A stretch of 64,000 nt of DNA from Alloprevotella sp. (GCA_017476545.1 JAFUZP010000002.1:62001-126000); one strand, 5' to 3'. Positions 24,936 through 35,090 are shown, counted from the stretch's first letter. Made by a program: numbers and translations. Notes: a model not told the origin generated them from the sequence alone.

Positions 24936-25922
24936 TTACTCAAAGGATTTAAGCGGAGCCACCTCGTGGCGGATGGCATCCCATACGCGGTCGGAGAGCT
25001 TCGTCCCCACCACTTCTATGACATAGGCCGCCAGCACGGTAGCCTTACGCACGCACTCGGCCAGGTTATCACCCCGGCTGTGGCCGTAGAGGAAGCCGGC
25101 TGCGAAGAAGTCTCCCGCGCCGGTCGTGTCCACGACACGCTCCACAGGGCGTGCCGGCACCTGAACGATTTCGTCCCCGGCCTTGGCCATGGCGCCGGCC
25201 TTGCCCGTCTTGACGACTGCCACGCCGCAGATGTCGCCCAGCTCGTCCAGCGCTTCGCGCGGCGTCTTGCCGCTGAAGGCGCGCGCCTCCTCCTCGTTGG
25301 CGAACACGATGTCCACCTTTTCCAGCAGGTGGGCGAAGAAGTCGCGCTCTTCCTCCACGATATTGTAGCTCGCCATGTCCAGTCCGATGCGCATCCCCCG
25401 CTCGTGGGCGAAGTCCAGCGCGCGCTCCACGAGGCGGTGGTTCTGTACGAGGTAGCCCTCAATGTAGAGGTAGGCGTAGTTGTCGAACCATTCTGGGCGG
25501 ATTTCCTCCGGCGTGAGCCGCGCCGCCGCGCCGAGGTAGGTGCCGAAAGTGCGCTGTCCGTCCGGCGTGATGAAGGTGGAGGCCACCCCTGTCGGGCGGG
25601 TATCGTGAATCAGGTGCGGTGTGATGCCGTGCTCCAGGCAGTTGTTCTCAAAGAAACGGCCGTGGCTGTCATCGCCTATCTTGCCGATTACACCGGGGCG
25701 TGCGCCGAGGTTGCCGAGTGCAAGTATCGTGTTGCACGCCGAGCCCCCTGTGGCCAGCTTGGTCGGCATGGCGTTGATGGTGCTGCTGATGCTCCCGAAA
25801 CGTTTGTCACTCAGCAGTTGCATCGACCCTTTCGGCAGCTTCATGGCTTGCAGCACGTGCTCGCTCTCAACTTGGGCCAGCACGTCCACCAGCGCATTCC
25901 CTATTCCTAATATTCTCTCCAT
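24936..25922 (-). CDS. PfkB-family carbohydrate/nucleoside kinase
   Basis: 328 residues from MERILGIGNALVDVLAQ. It has the ribokinase-like fold, with the N-terminal GGSACNTILALGNLG signature and the C-terminal DTTGAGDFFAAGFLYG signature, which contains the catalytic Asp and the anion hole. Adenosine kinase-like members look like this, but the sugar or nucleoside substrate is not certain. A -7 element TATCTTTG on this strand (25938-25945) lies just before the gene. The S41 peptidase follows in the same operon. Confidence 0.9.
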   Translation of the reverse strand: MERILGIGNALVDVLAQVESEHVLQAMKLPKGSMQLLSDKRFGSISSTINAMPTKLATGGSACNTILALGNLGARPGVIGKIGDDSHGRFFENNCLEHGITPHLIHDTRPTGVASTFITPDGQRTFGTYLGAAARLTPEEIRPEWFDNYAYLYIEGYLVQNHRLVERALDFAHERGMRIGLDMASYNIVEEERDFFAHLLEKVDIVFANEEEARAFSGKTPREALDELGDICGVAVVKTGKAGAMAKAGDEIVQVPARPVERVVDTTGAGDFFAAGFLYGHSRGDNLAECVRKATVLAAYVIEVVGTKLSDRVWDAIRHEVAPLKSFE

Positions 25923-26010
25923 CGGAAAATTTTTCTGCAAAGATATGGCTATTTTGGAAAAAAGCTATAATTTTGCACCGCGTTTTGCGGCCTTGCGCTC
26001 AAAAAAACCG

Positions 26011-26084
26011 GCTTCAGTAGCTCAGTTGGTTAGAGCACCTGACTGTTAATCAGGGGGTCGTTGGTTCAAGCCCATCCTGAAGCG
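26011..26084 (+). tRNA. tRNA-Asn (GTT), copy 1
   Basis: 74 nt with acceptor stem GCTTCAG/CTGAAGC, D-arm AGCTCAGTTGGTTAGAGC, anticodon loop CTGTTAA (anticodon GTT) and T-arm GGTTCAAGCC. The 3' CCA is not encoded here: CAG follows the discriminator G. Confidence 0.97.
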
Positions 26085-26118
26085 CAGACTTCGCGCAGGA
26101 AACCGCAAACGCAGTATT

Positions 26119-26192
26119 GCTTCAGTAGCTCAGTTGGTTAGAGCACCTGACTGTTAATCAGGGGGTCGTTGGTTCAAGCCCATCCTGAAGCG
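26119..26192 (+). tRNA. tRNA-Asn (GTT), copy 2
   Basis: Identical over all 74 nt to the copy 34 bp upstream. In this copy the discriminator G is followed by an encoded CCA (26193-26195). The two probably share one transcript ending at the hairpin near 26290. Confidence 0.97.
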
Positions 26193-26280
26193 CCAGCATC
26201 ACTGGGGCTTGCAGTGCGTCAGCCCGAAAAGGAAAAGCCCGTTGACGGGTAGGCACGAAGCACCAAGTGAAGCAAACGCA

Positions 26281-26311
26281 AATCCTCAACTTCGGTTGGG
26301 GATTTTTGTTT
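26281..26311 (+). terminator. Terminator of the tRNA-Asn pair
   Basis: AATCCTCAAC, loop TTCG, then GTTGGGGATT, followed by TTTGTTT. Confidence 0.85.
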
Positions 26312-26422
26312 CCCGCATAGGCCCTTCTGACTGCCCGCCATCTCTTCCGCAATCCGTTCCGCTTGCGCCCGCTATGGCCGTTACGGCGAGGCTCCCCACG
26401 GCTTAATGGTGCATAAATAAAC

Positions 26423-26460
26423 AACTGGAGAACCGGTATGCCGGGTCTCCAGTTCTTGTT
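26423..26460 (-). terminator. Terminator of the greA-hit operon (may work both ways)
   Basis: Stem of AACTGGAGA and CCGG with TATG loop and matching arm to 26454. T-rich tails occur on both strands. Confidence 0.7.
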
Positions 26461-26529
26461 TGGGTTATGTCTGGCGTGGTACTGTGTACCTGTGCGTAAG
26501 TGCGGGGAGGAAGAAGGGCGCGGACAGGG

Positions 26530-26928
26530 CTATGCCCGTTCGAACTCCTGCTGGATGCGGGAGGCGATTTGCAGCATTTCCTCGTGCGGGAGTTTGAGTT
26601 TCTTCTTGCCGAAGTCCATGTCTATTTCCGACTGCAGGGGGGCGAGGTGTACGTGGGCGTGGTTCACGTCGAGCCCCATGACGGCTACGCCGACCTTCTT
26701 GCAGGGGAAAGCTGCCTTTATGGCTGCGGCCACGCGCTTCGTAAAGGCCATCATGCGGGCGAGTTCCTCGTCGCTGAGGTCAAAGAAGTAGTCCACTTCG
26801 CGCTTCGGGATGACGAGCGTATGCCCTTTCGTCACGGGGTTGATGTCAAGGAATGCGTAGAACTCCTCGTTCTCGGCGCACTTGTAGGAGGGAATGTCCC
26901 CCCTTACTATTTTGCTGAAGATGGTCAT
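26530..26928 (-). CDS. HIT family protein
   Basis: 132 residues, a histidine-triad nucleotide-binding hydrolase. The N-terminal IFSKIVRGDIPSYK and the catalytic triad HAHVHLAP are plain. Family members hydrolyse AMP-lysine or other nucleotide conjugates; the physiological substrate is unclear. It starts 9 bp after the greA stop on the same strand. Confidence 0.93.
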   Translation of the reverse strand: MTIFSKIVRGDIPSYKCAENEEFYAFLDINPVTKGHTLVIPKREVDYFFDLSDEELARMMAFTKRVAAAIKAAFPCKKVGVAVMGLDVNHAHVHLAPLQSEIDMDFGKKKLKLPHEEMLQIASRIQQEFERA

Positions 26929-26937
26929 AACTTCGTC

Positions 26938-27402
26938 TTAGATGGTGATTTTCAGTATTTCGAGGCTGATGATGCCTTGTGGTATCTTTACCTCCACGGT
27001 GTCGCCCTCCTTGTGTCCGAGCAGGCCTTGTGCAATGGGTGTTTGCGACGATATCTTCCCCTCGCGTAAGTTAGCCTCGCTCTCGCTGACGATAGTGTAC
27101 TTCATGAGCATCCCCGTCTTCGTGTTGCGCATCTCGACCGTGGAGAGGATTTGCACTGTGTCGGCGGTGAGTTTGCTCGTATCGATGATCTTCGCTTCGG
27201 CGATGGCCGCCTTCAGGTTGTTAATCTTCAGCTCGAGCATTCCCTGCGCCTCTTTTGCGGCCTCGTATTCCGAGTTCTCGGACAAGTCCCCCTTGTCTCT
27301 CGCTTCAGCTATGGCGGCGGCAGCCGCAGCCCGGTCTTGTGTCTCCATTTTGCGGAGCTGGGCTACCATCCGGTCGTAGCCCTCTTGTGTCATGTATGCC
27401 AT
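26938..27402 (-). CDS. greA: Transcription elongation factor GreA
   Basis: 154 residues from MAYMTQEGYDRM, the family's normal length. The N-terminal coiled coil carries the acidic tip DLSENSEYEAAKEAQ, which enters the RNA polymerase channel and stimulates cleavage of backtracked RNA. The C-terminal FKBP-like domain ends in GDTVEVKIPQGIISLEI. It leads the greA-hit operon and has a consensus promoter. Confidence 0.97.
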   Translation of the reverse strand: MAYMTQEGYDRMVAQLRKMETQDRAAAAAAIAEARDKGDLSENSEYEAAKEAQGMLELKINNLKAAIAEAKIIDTSKLTADTVQILSTVEMRNTKTGMLMKYTIVSESEANLREGKISSQTPIAQGLLGHKEGDTVEVKIPQGIISLEILKITI

Positions 27403-27511
27403 GATGATGTCTTTTTTAAATCGCAAAAAAACCGAAAGAACTCCTGCCTTCGTCGGGACGGGAATCCTCTCTAGTTGATTCGACTCTTGTATGTGTTATG
27501 TTTTACGGGAG

Positions 27512-27543
27512 CAAAAGTAGGCCTTATTTTCGGAAGGAGCAAA
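27512..27543 (-). promoter_or_regulatory. greA promoter
   Basis: Read on the minus strand: TTTG (27543-27540) and TACTTTTG (27519-27512) with exactly 20 bp between. The leader of about 100 nt contains no clear hairpin. Confidence 0.78.
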
Positions 27544-27683
27544 TTTTTACCTCCTTTTTCCCGCGCGCCACAAAATGGTCCGAAAACTCGCACCCTTTTA
27601 TAATTATGTGTATCTTTGTGCCGGAAAGCAGCCAACGTGCGATACTAAATAATAATATGTGCACTATAAAACAACTTCTCATC

Positions 27684-28496
27684 ATGAACAGACGACTACT
27701 TCTGGCGCTGAGCATCTGCGCCGCAGGTACTCTGAGCGTCCATGCGCAGGGTACGGGTGAGTCCGCTACCAAGAGCGACAAGAATCTCTTTAACCATCTC
27801 GGTATCGGCGCTTCGGTCGGCCTGGACGGCATCGGCTTCGATGTGGCCGCACCCATCGGCCACTATGTCCAGGTGCGTGCGGGTTACAGTTTCCTGCCGA
27901 AGATTAAGCCCACCATTACCGTGGGATACGACTACGACAACAAACGGGATCCCCAGACGCACTGGGAGTCGAAGGGCCAGATTGCCATCACCAAGAACGA
28001 CTTCAAGCTGCTTTTCGACGCTTATCCCTTCCGTTCGAGCTCCTTCCACGTGACGGCGGGAGCCTTCATCGGTAACGGCCAGCTCGCCACCATCCGCAAT
28101 AAGGGGAAGCTGGAGGGCGTGCTCGAGGAGGACTACGGAACGGCCAAAATCGCGATAGGCGAGGGTGCGAGTTCGCAGATGTTCGGTACGGACCCCAACG
28201 GTAACGTGAAGGGCCGTGTCAAGGTAGGCGGTTTCAAACCCTACCTGGGTATCGGTTTCGGCCGTGTCGTGCCCAACAAACTCGTCAGCGTGAACTTCGA
28301 CATCGGCGTGCAGTTCTGGGGCACGCCCCGCGTGGAGATCTACGACTACGACCCCCTGCCCGAGTTCTGCGGCTGGAAGCGGGTAGAGAAGGAGGACTTC
28401 GGGGAGGACGAAGATATGTACGACGTGATGAAGATCGTGAACAAGGTTACCGTCTATCCCAGCATCAACCTCCGCATCGGCTTCCGTGCCTTCTGA
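27684..28496 (+). CDS. Predicted outer-membrane beta-barrel protein
   Basis: 270 residues from MNRRLLLALSICAAG with a signal peptide ending HAQ. The mature part alternates polar and hydrophobic residues, with many aromatic and glycine positions, and ends in Phe (RIGFRAF), as small outer-membrane barrels do. I do not recognise a specific family. A possible -7 element TATCTTTG lies at 27611-27618. An in-frame ATG at 27657 would add nine residues ahead of the signal peptide. Confidence 0.75.
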   Translation: MNRRLLLALSICAAGTLSVHAQGTGESATKSDKNLFNHLGIGASVGLDGIGFDVAAPIGHYVQVRAGYSFLPKIKPTITVGYDYDNKRDPQTHWESKGQIAITKNDFKLLFDAYPFRSSSFHVTAGAFIGNGQLATIRNKGKLEGVLEEDYGTAKIAIGEGASSQMFGTDPNGNVKGRVKVGGFKPYLGIGFGRVVPNKLVSVNFDIGVQFWGTPRVEIYDYDPLPEFCGWKRVEKEDFGEDEDMYDVMKIVNKVTVYPSINLRIGFRAF

Positions 28497-28539
28497 TGTG
28501 AAACTTCCATAATTAATATTCATTTAATGCTTAACTAAC

Positions 28540-29457
28540 ATGAAGAAGAACCTCTTTTATCTCGCGGCACTGCTCATCGGTGCCGTCTCCCTCACCGCCT
28601 GCAGCAGCAGCGACGATGATGGCAGCGGGAAGTCCGGCTCCCTCAGCAAGCCCGTCAATGCCGACAATGCGCGGCGCATTGTCCTGACCGACAACGCCAG
28701 CGGCCTGCGCGAAGTGGACTTCGGTAGCGGCAGCGACGCCGTACTCACCCTTACGGGTCCCCTGACGGCTCCGGCAGCCTTCCCGGCAGCCCCGGCCGCA
28801 CCGTCCGTACTGGACTACCTCATCGCGAAGTACGCCAAGGCGGGTAACACCTACACCATCGAGGGCTTCGGCACGGTAACCATCGTTTCGGAGAACGGCA
28901 ACAGTCTGGTAGTCGAGGTGAAGCGTGACGGCGGGACAGCCGAGCAGGTGGAAGCCACGCAGCAGGCCGTCGCCGTTACCGACAGCAAGGCCATCGACTT
29001 CTGCCGCTCCTGGGAGGTAGTCACGACCGCCTTCACGTACACGGAGTACGATGCCGCCGGTAACAGCAAGCGGCCCGTAGGCGGAAATTTCAAAGGCTGC
29101 AACCTCACCGAGATAGGGCAGTGGCTCAAGAACACGCACGGCGTGGACATCATGGCCGAGCTTGCGGCGAAGGAGGCCGTGGAGCGCGTCGTGGTTACGA
29201 CGGGCGGCACTTACGCTCTTAAGTTCAAGAACACGGAGAGCGTCGGCACGTGGCGCTGGACGGACGCTACGGCCGGCAAGCTCCGCTACACGTGGAACGA
29301 TCCCGCAGGCATGAGCAACAACTTCGAGGCCGGCACGGCGACGTTCACCACCGAGAAGGGATACGGTGTCCTCCAGATGGCGGGCAGCCTGCAGGAGACG
29401 GCGGGCGGCACGCGCTACACCGTGGAGCTCACGTTCCGCCTGCAGCAGGCTTCCTGA
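28540..29457 (+). CDS. Lipoprotein of unknown function
   Basis: 305 residues with a lipoprotein signal peptide, MKKNLFYLAALLIGA, and lipobox LTAC followed by an Ser/Asp-rich tether (SSSDDDGSG). The acidic tether is typical of surface export of Bacteroidetes lipoproteins. The C-terminal 90 residues look like antiparallel beta sheet. It begins 43 bp after the barrel-protein stop, so the two may be co-expressed. Confidence 0.75.
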   Translation: MKKNLFYLAALLIGAVSLTACSSSDDDGSGKSGSLSKPVNADNARRIVLTDNASGLREVDFGSGSDAVLTLTGPLTAPAAFPAAPAAPSVLDYLIAKYAKAGNTYTIEGFGTVTIVSENGNSLVVEVKRDGGTAEQVEATQQAVAVTDSKAIDFCRSWEVVTTAFTYTEYDAAGNSKRPVGGNFKGCNLTEIGQWLKNTHGVDIMAELAAKEAVERVVVTTGGTYALKFKNTESVGTWRWTDATAGKLRYTWNDPAGMSNNFEAGTATFTTEKGYGVLQMAGSLQETAGGTRYTVELTFRLQQAS

Positions 29458-29492
29458 GCGGAGCCCGCTCCAGACCATCCTGCGCGCACCCT

Positions 29493-29596
29493 TTGCCCGC
29501 AGGGGTGGCCGTTCTTAACCCTAGGGTCAGGGAAAACTGACCCTAGGGTTACTTTTTCCTAACTATAGGGTTAGTTGGTTCTACCCCCTCGGGTGT
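29493..29596. repeat. Phased palindrome array 3 (five units, 22-bp period)
   Basis: Units at 29493, 29515, 29537, 29559 and 29581: TTGCCCGCAGGGGTGG, TTAACCCTAGGGTCAG, CTGACCCTAGGGTTAC, CTAACTATAGGGTTAG and CTACCCCCTCGGGTGT. Spacing is exactly 22 bp. The array ends 34 bp before the promoter of leader module B. Confidence 0.85.
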
Positions 29597-29629
29597 TTTT
29601 CCACCCCCCGCAAGTTCCCACTTCTCTGG

Positions 29630-29661
29630 CTTGGCCTGCCGGGAAGTTTTCCCTACCTTTG
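29630..29661 (+). promoter_or_regulatory. Promoter of leader module B
   Basis: CTTG at 29630-29633 and TACCTTTG at 29654-29661, 20 bp apart. Confidence 0.75.
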
Positions 29662-29666
29662 CCGCC

Positions 29667-29885
29667 GGAAACGGTAACTTGATTATGCCTTACGCGTATA
29701 TATATAATAACGGTATAGCCGCCTCCGCGTGTGCGGAGGCCGGCTCTGACCGTATTTACGGGACGGGAAGTGCCCGAATTACCCCCCCGTACGCCTTGGC
29801 AATCAAGTAGTTACAGATATACGACTAAGCATTGAGCGGCGCACCGCGCCCCCTTTCGGAGGGGTGCGGTGCGCCGTTTTTGTGT
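29667..29885 (+). ncRNA. Structured leader or small RNA, copy B, with intrinsic terminator
   Basis: Same module as copy A. It ends in the clearest terminator of the three: a 16-bp GC-rich stem (arms 29837-29852 and 29861-29876) followed by five T. This argues that the transcript can end here as a roughly 215-nt RNA. The downstream gene is a PAP2 phosphatase rather than a YxxPxxxV protein. Confidence 0.68.
29685..29810 (+). CDS. 41-residue small ORF inside leader copy B
   Basis: MPYAYIYNNGIAASACAEAG at the start and ARITPPYALAIK at the end. Compared with copy A, four codons change the amino acid and six are silent third-position changes, with no gap. See copy A for interpretation. Confidence 0.5.
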   Translation: MPYAYIYNNGIAASACAEAGSDRIYGTGSARITPPYALAIK

Positions 29886-30002
29886 GCGTATTTGCCGGTC
29901 GGAACACATTAACCAATCAAAACTTATAAACTTATGGGAGAGAACATGAAACTGATCCCCGACCATCGTGCGCGAAATAATCGGTGCACTAAAGATTGCA
30001 CG

Positions 30003-30797
30003 ATGAAGCGAACCCTCCTGCTGTGCCTGGCGCTGGCCTTTACCCCGTGCGTCATGGGGCAGACCGACACGTTGCAAATCGACCCGTCCCGCGAGGTAGC
30101 GGCCGATGAAACGCGCGTCTTTCGTCCCCAGCAGCTGGTGGCCCCCGCAGCGCTCATAGCCCTGGGCACATGGGGACTGGCCGACGGCAGTCCCATAGAC
30201 AGGCTTGCCCAGACGGCGCGATACGACATGAACCCCCGGTACACGAAGATCAAGGCCGATGCGTATCTGCAATACGTCCCCACGGGCGTGCACCTCGTCC
30301 TCGGTTTCATCCCCGGCACCAAGCCGCGCCACAACTTCCGCGACCGTGTGCTGGCCTCCGCTACGGCCAACCTGTTGATGGCTGCCGTCACGAACACCGT
30401 CAAGTACACCGTCAGGGAGCGACGCCCCGACTCGTACGCACGCAACTCCTTCTTCTCGGGTCACACCGCTACGGCCTTTACGGGAGCCGAACTGGTGCGC
30501 ATCGAATACGGGTGGGGCTATGGCAGTGCCGCCTACGCCGTGGCTACGACGACGGCCTTCCTGCGCGTATGGAACAAGCGCCACTGGGTGGGCGACGTGG
30601 TGGCCGGAGCCGGTGCCGGCATCCTGTGTGCACAGGCCGGATACTGGATGTTGCCCGTGTGGAAACGCTGGTTTGGCATAGACCGCCGTGACGCGCTCCG
30701 CCGCGCGAAGCGGGAAAACCGTCCCCTGGTGGTGGGCGCCCCCTTCTACCTGCCCGGCGAACGGGTCGCAGGAGTATCGTGCAGCATCATGCTGTAG
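30003..30797 (+). CDS. PAP2-family phosphatase, exported
   Basis: 264 residues from MKRTLLLCLALAFTPCVMGQ, a signal peptide. An in-frame ATG at 29934 would bury it and was rejected. The three catalytic motifs are intact: KYTVRERRPDS, FFSGHTATAF and RVWNKRHWVGDVVAG. Such enzymes remove phosphate from undecaprenyl pyrophosphate, phosphatidic acid or lipid A at the periplasmic face. The gene follows leader module B by about 120 bp. Confidence 0.88.
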   Translation: MKRTLLLCLALAFTPCVMGQTDTLQIDPSREVAADETRVFRPQQLVAPAALIALGTWGLADGSPIDRLAQTARYDMNPRYTKIKADAYLQYVPTGVHLVLGFIPGTKPRHNFRDRVLASATANLLMAAVTNTVKYTVRERRPDSYARNSFFSGHTATAFTGAELVRIEYGWGYGSAAYAVATTTAFLRVWNKRHWVGDVVAGAGAGILCAQAGYWMLPVWKRWFGIDRRDALRRAKRENRPLVVGAPFYLPGERVAGVSCSIML

Positions 30798-30884
30798 CAA
30801 ACCGAAAGGGCTGTGTCAGGCGAACCTGGAACAGCCCGAAAACTTGCGGCCTGTTATAATCATGCGTATCTTTTTGCCCGCATT

Positions 30885-30936
30885 CCTCGGCTTGAAAGTT
30901 CAAGCCGAGGTTTTCCTCTACCCGGGTAGAGGAAAA
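30885..30936. repeat. Two abutting 26-bp palindromes
   Basis: The first, 30885-30910, has perfect 12-bp arms (CCTCGGCTTGAA and TTCAAGCCGAGG) around AG. The second, 30911-30936, is a perfect palindrome with half-site TTTTCCTCTACCC. They touch with no spacer. The first plus the TTTT that follows could end transcription of the PAP2 gene. Confidence 0.75.
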
Positions 30937-31101
30937 TCTCGGACTGGGTGGGGGGGGCTCAAGCTGGGCAGAGTGCGCGCGCCTTACTGCATCTTGCTTA
31001 TATACAGTCTGATACAGGGGTGGGGGGATTAGCCCGGAGAGGCTCCCGCACGGTGGCTTTTTTTGTGCGCTGTGGCGGGTGCTTTCCCGAGCATACGGAA
31101 A

Positions 31102-31127
31102 CGCCTCCGCAGGGAGGGGCGGAGGCG
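31102..31127 (-). terminator. gyrB terminator
   Basis: CGCCTCCGC and GCGGAGGCG pair perfectly around an 8-nt loop, then TTTCC on the minus strand. It begins 26 bp past the gyrB stop. Confidence 0.75.
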
Positions 31128-31152
31128 CGTATGCAGTGCCGGGGCGGATGCC

Positions 31153-33138
<1,986 letters not shown>

Positions 33139-33175
33139 TTATGGCGTGATGTTTCAGTCGTTTCTTATTGGCACA

Positions 33176-33207
33176 CAAAAGTACGAAAAGCGAGTGGAAC
33201 CGTGAAA
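33176..33207 (-). promoter_or_regulatory. gyrB promoter
   Basis: Minus strand TTTC (33207-33204), 20 bp, then TACTTTTG (33183-33176). One mismatch to the consensus. Confidence 0.65.
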
Positions 33208-33311
33208 TTTTCGCCCCCTTTTTTCGCGCGCGCGTGTATATAATATATGTGTGTGGTGGGTGTGGGTGTTCGTTGTGTGGGTGTGGGGGAGTAGTTGGTG
33301 GTTGTGTGGGC

Positions 33312-33404
33312 GAGATACAAAGAGGGCTGGAATTTCCCAACTCCAGCCTCTTTAAGGAACATAACAATTTAAATTTCTGCGGCCGTTGCGGTGGCCTTTC
33401 TTTC
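33312..33404 (-). ncRNA. Candidate small RNA upstream of gyrB
   Basis: A minus-strand promoter-like pair (ATTG 33442-33439, TACCTTTG 33418-33411) is followed about 60 nt later by a hairpin with arms AGAGG...TGGA and TCCA...CCTCT (33319-33350) and TTTG. No ORF fits between. It could be a roughly 90-nt RNA or a long upstream start for gyrB with an attenuating hairpin. Confidence 0.4.
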
Positions 33405-33430
33405 TGGGTGCAAAGGTAGAGGGAAACGCA

Positions 33431-33489
33431 AGGCTCCGCAATACCCTTTTGGCGGTAAAATACGCTTTTCGCAGGGTATTGCGGGGCCT
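33431..33489 (-). terminator. Terminator after the POT transporter gene
   Basis: 17-bp arms (33431-33447 and 33473-33489) with a single G-U mismatch enclose 25 nt. The hairpin starts 18 bp after the stop at 33507. Confidence 0.65.
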
Positions 33490-33506
33490 CGGCGGGCGTT
33501 CCGCGC

Positions 33507-35033
33507 TTAGCAAACCTTTTCGAGGCGCTTCATGACAGCGAACATGAAGGCGGCGCTGAGGAGGCAGAGCACGATGAACACCGTCCATACCACCCAGAGC
33601 GGCAGGCTGCCCCAGAGGAAACCGCCCACGCTGACCAGGAAGTTGCCGAGGGCCGTGGCTACGAACCAGCCGCCCATCATCGTGCCTTTCAGCTTGGCAG
33701 GAGCCACCTTGGACACGAAGCTGATGCCCATCGGGCTCAGCAGGAGTTCGCCGAAGGTCAGCACCAGGTAGGTGCCGATGAGCAGGTTGGGACTTGCAAA
33801 CGTCTTGTCGGCATCGGCGGCGGCAGCCTGTGCGTCGGGGCTGAGGAGGCCGATGGAACCGGCCACCATGATGAGGTAGGCGGCACCGGCCACGAGCATA
33901 CCGTAGGCTATCTTGCGCGGGGCGCTGGGCTCCTTGCCCTTAGCGGCCAGCCAGCCGAAGATGGCGAGGCTCACGGGCGTCAGAGCTACAACGAACGAGG
34001 GGTTGAACTGCTGGAAGATGGGGGCGGCAAGGGCTACTTCCGTGCCCTGCGCTGCCGTGTACTGGTAGCCGAGTGCGCCGAGGCAGAGCAGGATGATGAC
34101 ACCTGCTATGCTCTTCGTCTTCACGGTCTTCCCCTGGAAAAGGGAGAAGAGCGCATAGACGATGATGATGCAGAGCACGAGGTTAAGCACATCGAAGGGC
34201 ATGGAGGCGGCACCCGTGGCCGTGGGCGTCACGAACTCGTTGGCGAAGTAGGTGAGCGTAAGGCCGTTCTGGTGGAACGCCATCCAGAAGAAGATGACAA
34301 CGGCGAAGACCAGGCAGAGGGCGATGACGCGCTCCTTCGTGTCCTTCGGGTCTTCCTTGGCCTCTTCCGCTGCGGTGGCAGCGGCAGCGTCCTTCTTCTT
34401 GTCGCTCTCCACGTGGCGGAAAGTGCTGCGGAAGCCGTAGTAGATGGCGATGGAAAGAATCAGCGATGCGCAGGCCACGGCAAAGGCGAAGTGGTAGGCA
34501 TCGGCATGGCTGTAACCGAGGGAGGTCTCTGCCCACTCCATGATCTTCACGGCAGCGGTCGGGGCGAAGAGTGCGCCGATGTTGATGGCCATGTAGAAGA
34601 TGGAGAAGCCGCTGTCGCGCGACGTGCTGAAGCGAGCTTCGTCGTAGAGGTTGCCCACCATCACCTGCAAGTTTCCTTTGAACAGTCCCGTGCCGAAGCT
34701 GATGAGCAGCAGGGCGGCAATCATGCCGACCATGGCAACGGTGTCGCCGCCGAGGGGGATGGAGAGAACGAGGTAACCGGCAAACATGATGAGGATGCCG
34801 ATGGTCACCATCTTGCCGTAGCCGAACTTGTCGGCCATCATGCCGCCGAAGAGCGGGAGGAAGTAAACGAGTGCCAGGAAGGTGCTGTAGATGGCACCTG
34901 CCGTGCCGGGAGCAAGCCCGAAGTTCTCACGCAGAAAGAGCGCGAAGACGGCCAACATCGTGTAGTAGCCGAAGCGTTCGCCTGTGTTGGCGAGAGCAAG
35001 GGCGTAGAGCCCTTTAGGTTGGTTTTCAAACAT
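33507..35033 (-). CDS. Peptide MFS transporter, POT/PTR2 family
   Basis: 508 residues with about 12-14 membrane helices. Proton-coupled oligopeptide transporters carry di- and tripeptides inward. PTR2 signatures are visible: GERFGYYTMLAVFALFL near residue 18, DKFGYGKM, and FYMAINIGALFAP near residue 150. The usual ExxER motif of helix 1 reads NTGER here, so the first acidic residue is replaced by Asn. A charged loop (ESDKKKDAAAATAAEEAKED) lies near residue 220. Peptide uptake fits the neighbouring secreted proteases and RagAB-like system, as inference. Confidence 0.92.
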   Translation of the reverse strand: MFENQPKGLYALALANTGERFGYYTMLAVFALFLRENFGLAPGTAGAIYSTFLALVYFLPLFGGMMADKFGYGKMVTIGILIMFAGYLVLSIPLGGDTVAMVGMIAALLLISFGTGLFKGNLQVMVGNLYDEARFSTSRDSGFSIFYMAINIGALFAPTAAVKIMEWAETSLGYSHADAYHFAFAVACASLILSIAIYYGFRSTFRHVESDKKKDAAAATAAEEAKEDPKDTKERVIALCLVFAVVIFFWMAFHQNGLTLTYFANEFVTPTATGAASMPFDVLNLVLCIIIVYALFSLFQGKTVKTKSIAGVIILLCLGALGYQYTAAQGTEVALAAPIFQQFNPSFVVALTPVSLAIFGWLAAKGKEPSAPRKIAYGMLVAGAAYLIMVAGSIGLLSPDAQAAAADADKTFASPNLLIGTYLVLTFGELLLSPMGISFVSKVAPAKLKGTMMGGWFVATALGNFLVSVGGFLWGSLPLWVVWTVFIVLCLLSAAFMFAVMKRLEKVC

Positions 35034-35090
35034 ACTATTTATTATTTATTGGTGAGTGTTTACTTTTTTAACCACAAAAGACATTTATTA

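Larger units (their letters stand above)
26193..26529. other. Intergenic region between tRNA-Asn and hit
   Basis: No gene is supported here. It contains the tRNA terminator (26281-26311) and a two-way terminator (26423-26460). Open frames crossing it on either strand look like chance. Confidence 0.6.

Noticed and set aside
26011..26192. Twin tRNA genes as an integration site
   Set aside because: No integrase and no partial tRNA fragment elsewhere in the window; simple tandem duplication explains it.
22223..29596. Telomere-like TTAGGG/CCCTAA repeats
   Set aside because: The core resembles CCCTA-GGGTTA but the units are palindromic, spaced and varied, and lie inside a chromosome.
29934..30002. 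Upstream start for the PAP2 phosphatase at 29934
   Set aside because: It would place 23 residues ahead of a good signal peptide.
33228..33310. GT-rich stretch upstream of gyrB as a repeat locus
   Set aside because: Low-complexity alternating sequence without a constant unit; no array or gene.
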